Source: Spirochaetales bacterium (GTDB taxonomy: Bacteria > Spirochaetota > Spirochaetia > JABMQR01). Taken from it: a stretch of 6,777 nt of DNA. The translations under genes were made by a program, and so were the position numbers. Positions 5,492 to 6,777 of the stretch are shown here, one piece after another. Where the stretch lies: NCBI GenBank assembly GCA_023139255.1, contig JAGLNY010000329.1, positions 1 to 6,777 on the forward strand. The letters run 5' to 3'. Numbering within the stretch: position 1 is the first letter of the stretch; every line of letters starts with the position of its first letter. The notes under the pieces are model-generated. The model saw nothing but the letters and a program-made list of their open reading frames with translations, searched no databases and was not told the origin of the DNA.

Positions 5492-5722
5492 ATGGGATTG
5501 CGAGGGGAAGTATTTTCAACAAAGTATACTACTGATAAAAGGACTTATTTTTTTAATATAAAAGAGAATAGATTTGGTGATCTCTTTCTTAACATTGTAG
5601 AAAGCAAAAAAAACAATTCAGAAGGTTTTGAAAGACAATCATTGATTGTTTTTGAAGAAGATCTGCAGGGTTTTGTAGCAGAGTTTCAAAAAAGTTTGGA
5701 TTTTATCAAGAAAAAGAGATAG
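5492..5722 (+). CDS. PUR-alpha family nucleic-acid-binding protein (DUF3276)
   Basis: A 76-residue protein made of a single PUR domain. It reads GLRGEVFSTKYTTDKRTYFF, then NIKENRFGDLFLNIVESKK, then IVFEEDLQGFVAEFQKSLDF: four predicted beta strands and a C-terminal helix, the PUR repeat layout. Bacterial members such as Borrelia BpuR bind single-stranded DNA and RNA and affect transcription and translation; they are small, dimerise to form the full fold, and are found mainly in Spirochaetota and Bacteroidota. I chose the ATG at 5492 because AAGGG (5478-5482) lies nine bases before it; the in-frame ATG at 5483 would have that site directly against it. A clear promoter lies upstream. The 3' end overlaps the end of rnhB by 17 bases in convergent orientation. 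Targets in this organism are unknown. Confidence 0.87.
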   Translation: MGLRGEVFSTKYTTDKRTYFFNIKENRFGDLFLNIVESKKNNSEGFERQSLIVFEEDLQGFVAEFQKSLDFIKKKR

Positions 5723-6269
5723 AAAAACTCTTCCTGTGTATAGGGGACAGCCCAATTTCGCGACATCTTTGTCGATGCTCTTTCGTAGGGTATCCTTTAT
5801 GCTTTTCAAATCCCCATTCAGGGTAAATTTTTGATATTTTTCCCATCCATCGATCTCTTGCAGTCTTTGCAAGAATAGAGGCTGCCATTATTTCATAAAT
5901 GAGAGAATCCCCTTTGATTACTGCAGTTGCAGGAACGTCAATTGATGGTATGAATTTTCCATCTACCACAACCTCACAATTGGTTTTTATCCATATAGGG
6001 AACTTATCAAAAGCCCTCTTCATTGTCAGGAGTGTTGCATTATGAATGTTTATCGAATCTATTGTAGCCGGAGAAGCCCATGCAACTGACCAGGCTAGGG
6101 CAGATTTCTTTATTATTATTTCTGCCTGCAAACGTTTTTTACTGCTCAGCTTTTTTGAATCAGAAAGAATCTCAACAGGGAAGCCCTCAGACAGCGCTAC
6201 TACAGAGGCAGTGACTGGACCAGCCAAAGGACCCCTCCCAGCTTCATCTATGCCGCAAATATATTTCAT
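5706..6269 (-). CDS. rnhB: Ribonuclease HII
   Basis: RNase HII cuts RNA in RNA-DNA hybrids and starts removal of single ribonucleotides from DNA. The 187-residue protein starts CGIDEAGRGPLAGPV, with catalytic Asp8 and Glu9 and the GRG motif (11-13) that reads the ribonucleotide. SDSKKLSSKKR follows, then VVVDGKFIP with Asp103 and VIKGDSLIYEIMAASILAKT with Asp121, completing the four acidic residues. The end has GYPTKEHR and SPIHRKSF, conserved in bacterial RNase HII. Length is normal. No Shine-Dalgarno sequence precedes the ATG, and an in-frame TAA lies 24 bases upstream. A good promoter ends only seven bases before the ATG, so the message may be leaderless. The 3' end overlaps that of the PUR-alpha gene by 17 bases, with no terminator between them. 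Confidence 0.95.
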   Translation of the reverse strand: MKYICGIDEAGRGPLAGPVTASVVALSEGFPVEILSDSKKLSSKKRLQAEIIIKKSALAWSVAWASPATIDSINIHNATLLTMKRAFDKFPIWIKTNCEVVVDGKFIPSIDVPATAVIKGDSLIYEIMAASILAKTARDRWMGKISKIYPEWGFEKHKGYPTKEHRQRCREIGLSPIHRKSFSISFS

Positions 6270-6276
6270 GTTATTA

Positions 6277-6305
6277 ACTATAAAGAATTATTAGCTATTT
6301 GTCAT
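6277..6305 (-). promoter_or_regulatory. Promoter of rnhB predicting a leaderless transcript
   Basis: On the minus strand ATGACA (6305-6300), a 17-base spacer and TATAGT (6282-6277) are followed by seven bases and then the rnhB ATG. Transcription would start at or within a base or two of the start codon. The first base of the -35 hexamer is the outermost base of the inverted-repeat element next to it. Confidence 0.55.
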
Positions 6306-6481
6306 AGGAGTTTGTCGGACTTTGTGCTTTTGAGGGTATTTTTAGAGATTTTTTCCATATAAAGTTTTTCTTGAAAAACTTCGAAGAATAAAATTAGTAT
6401 AAAATTTATTCCATTGAACGACGCAAAAGATGGAAAAAAGAACAAAAACAAACCAAAATGATTAAGTCCGACAAACTCCTA
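6305..6481. mobile_element. 177-bp non-coding inverted-repeat element, MITE-like
   Basis: TAGGAGTTTGTCGGACTT (6305-6322) is repeated exactly in reverse complement at 6464-6481, 141 bases apart. Inside, the two halves keep resembling each other: TTTTTTCCAT (6350-6359) is matched by ATGGAAAAAA (6430-6439), so the imperfect terminal repeats reach about 55 bases. The centre has a small hairpin, AAGTTTTT-CTTG-AAAAACTT (6362-6381). The outermost TA at each end could be a target duplication of the kind made by IS630/Tc1-mariner-type transposases, with GGAGTTTGTCGGACTT as the true terminus. No ORF of note lies inside. It sits between the divergent rnhB and smc genes. Only one copy is visible, so the mobile-element call is inference; a long fold-back regulatory structure is the alternative. 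Confidence 0.55.
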
Positions 6482-6490
6482 GTAGTGTTC

Positions 6491-6520
6491 TTGAATTTGG
6501 AAAGATACTCATGATATATT
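6491..6520 (+). promoter_or_regulatory. Candidate promoter of smc
   Basis: TTGAAT (6491-6496), an 18-base spacer and TATATT (6515-6520) lie ten bases past the end of the inverted-repeat element and would give a leader of about 85 bases before smc. Both hexamers deviate from consensus and the DNA is AT-rich, so this is a moderate call. I see no other feature in 6521-6600. Confidence 0.4.
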
Positions 6521-6610
6521 CAGTCAGGAGATTACAAACAGGATCCCACTTCAAGATTGCATTTTGCAGCGGAGTCATACAGTTAATCCTACAAAATAGT
6601 GTGAGGTTCA

Positions 6611-6777
6611 ATGTTCTTAAAGAAAGTTGAGTTATTTGGATTTAAATCCTTTGCAGATAGAGTCAGTCTCGAATTCTCCGATGGTATAAGCTCACTGCTT
6701 GGTCCAAATGGATGTGGGAAAAGCAATATTGTTGATAGTATTAAATGGGTATTAGGTGAGCAGTCAATTAAAACCCT
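6611..6777 (+). CDS. smc: Chromosome segregation protein SMC, N-terminal fragment (3' part outside window)
   Basis: The first 55 codons of SMC, the ATPase of the condensin complex (with ScpA and ScpB) that organises and segregates the chromosome. The sequence starts MFLKKVELFGFKSFADRV, the standard SMC opening, and carries Walker A GPNGCGKSN (31-39) followed by IVDSIKWVLGEQS, which separates SMC from RecF, RecN and SbcC. The ATG at 6611 follows GTGAGG (6601-6606) by four bases. The window ends inside the N-terminal head, so the hinge, coiled coils and C-terminal head are not seen. The gene is divergent from rnhB, with the inverted-repeat element between them. Confidence 0.95.
   Translation, partial: MFLKKVELFGFKSFADRVSLEFSDGISSLLGPNGCGKSNIVDSIKWVLGEQSIKT

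Noticed and set aside
6046..6294. Plus-strand open frame of 82 codons opposite the rnhB start
   Set aside because: It is antisense to the conserved N-terminus of RNase HII, has no ribosome-binding site and shows no family resemblance.
449..6333. Shared 10-mer CTCAAAAGCA (449-458) and its reverse complement inside the inverted-repeat element (6324-6333)
   Set aside because: Matches of this length are expected many times by chance in a window this size; flanking bases do not align.
6511..6630. 39-codon plus-strand ORF starting at ATG 6511 and running over the smc start
   Set aside because: It overlaps the smc ribosome-binding site and first codons out of frame, begins inside the candidate -10, and has no recognisable content.

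Overview
The window looks like a chromosomal housekeeping segment of an AT-rich bacterium, most likely a spirochaete (Spirochaetota). The pointers are a short PUR-alpha (DUF3276) protein, a family concentrated in Spirochaetota and Bacteroidota; a truncated ParB-type protein without a helix-turn-helix domain; and an ABC-F protein of the YbiT-like type. Promoters are sigma-70-like (TTGACA/TATAAT) and several genes have ordinary Shine-Dalgarno sites, which argues against Bacteroidota. The phylum assignment comes from memory of these families and was not tested by a search.

Layout from left to right: the 3' end of ppdK (pyruvate phosphate dikinase) and a long bidirectional terminator; tRNA-Thr(CGU) on the minus strand; an AT-rich control region with an 18-bp dyad; a plus-strand operon of an unknown 66-codon ORF, tsaD (tRNA t6A modification) and apt (adenine salvage), with overlapping junctions; a 25-bp terminator hairpin; a well-formed promoter driving tRNA-Gln(CUG) and tRNA-Glu(CUC), with their own terminator; and a full-length ABC-F ATPase. 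Converging on the ABC-F gene are a minus-strand ParB-N-domain gene and, behind it, a possible frameshifted small ORF. Next come tRNA-Gly(UCC) on the minus strand with promoter and terminator, a PUR-alpha gene with its own promoter, rnhB (RNase HII) convergent with and overlapping it, a 177-bp inverted-repeat element resembling a MITE, and the first 55 codons of smc, cut by the window end.

Functionally this is mostly translation (four tRNAs, TsaD, ABC-F), nucleic-acid maintenance (RNase HII, SMC, ParB-like, PUR-alpha) and central or purine metabolism (PpdK, Apt). None of the four tRNA genes encodes its CCA end. I see no phage, CRISPR array, toxin-antitoxin pair or defence system. The least ordinary items are the inverted-repeat element against the rnhB promoter, the apparently leaderless rnhB message, the CTG-start or slippery small ORF before tsaD, and the HTH-less ParB with a basic amphipathic tail.
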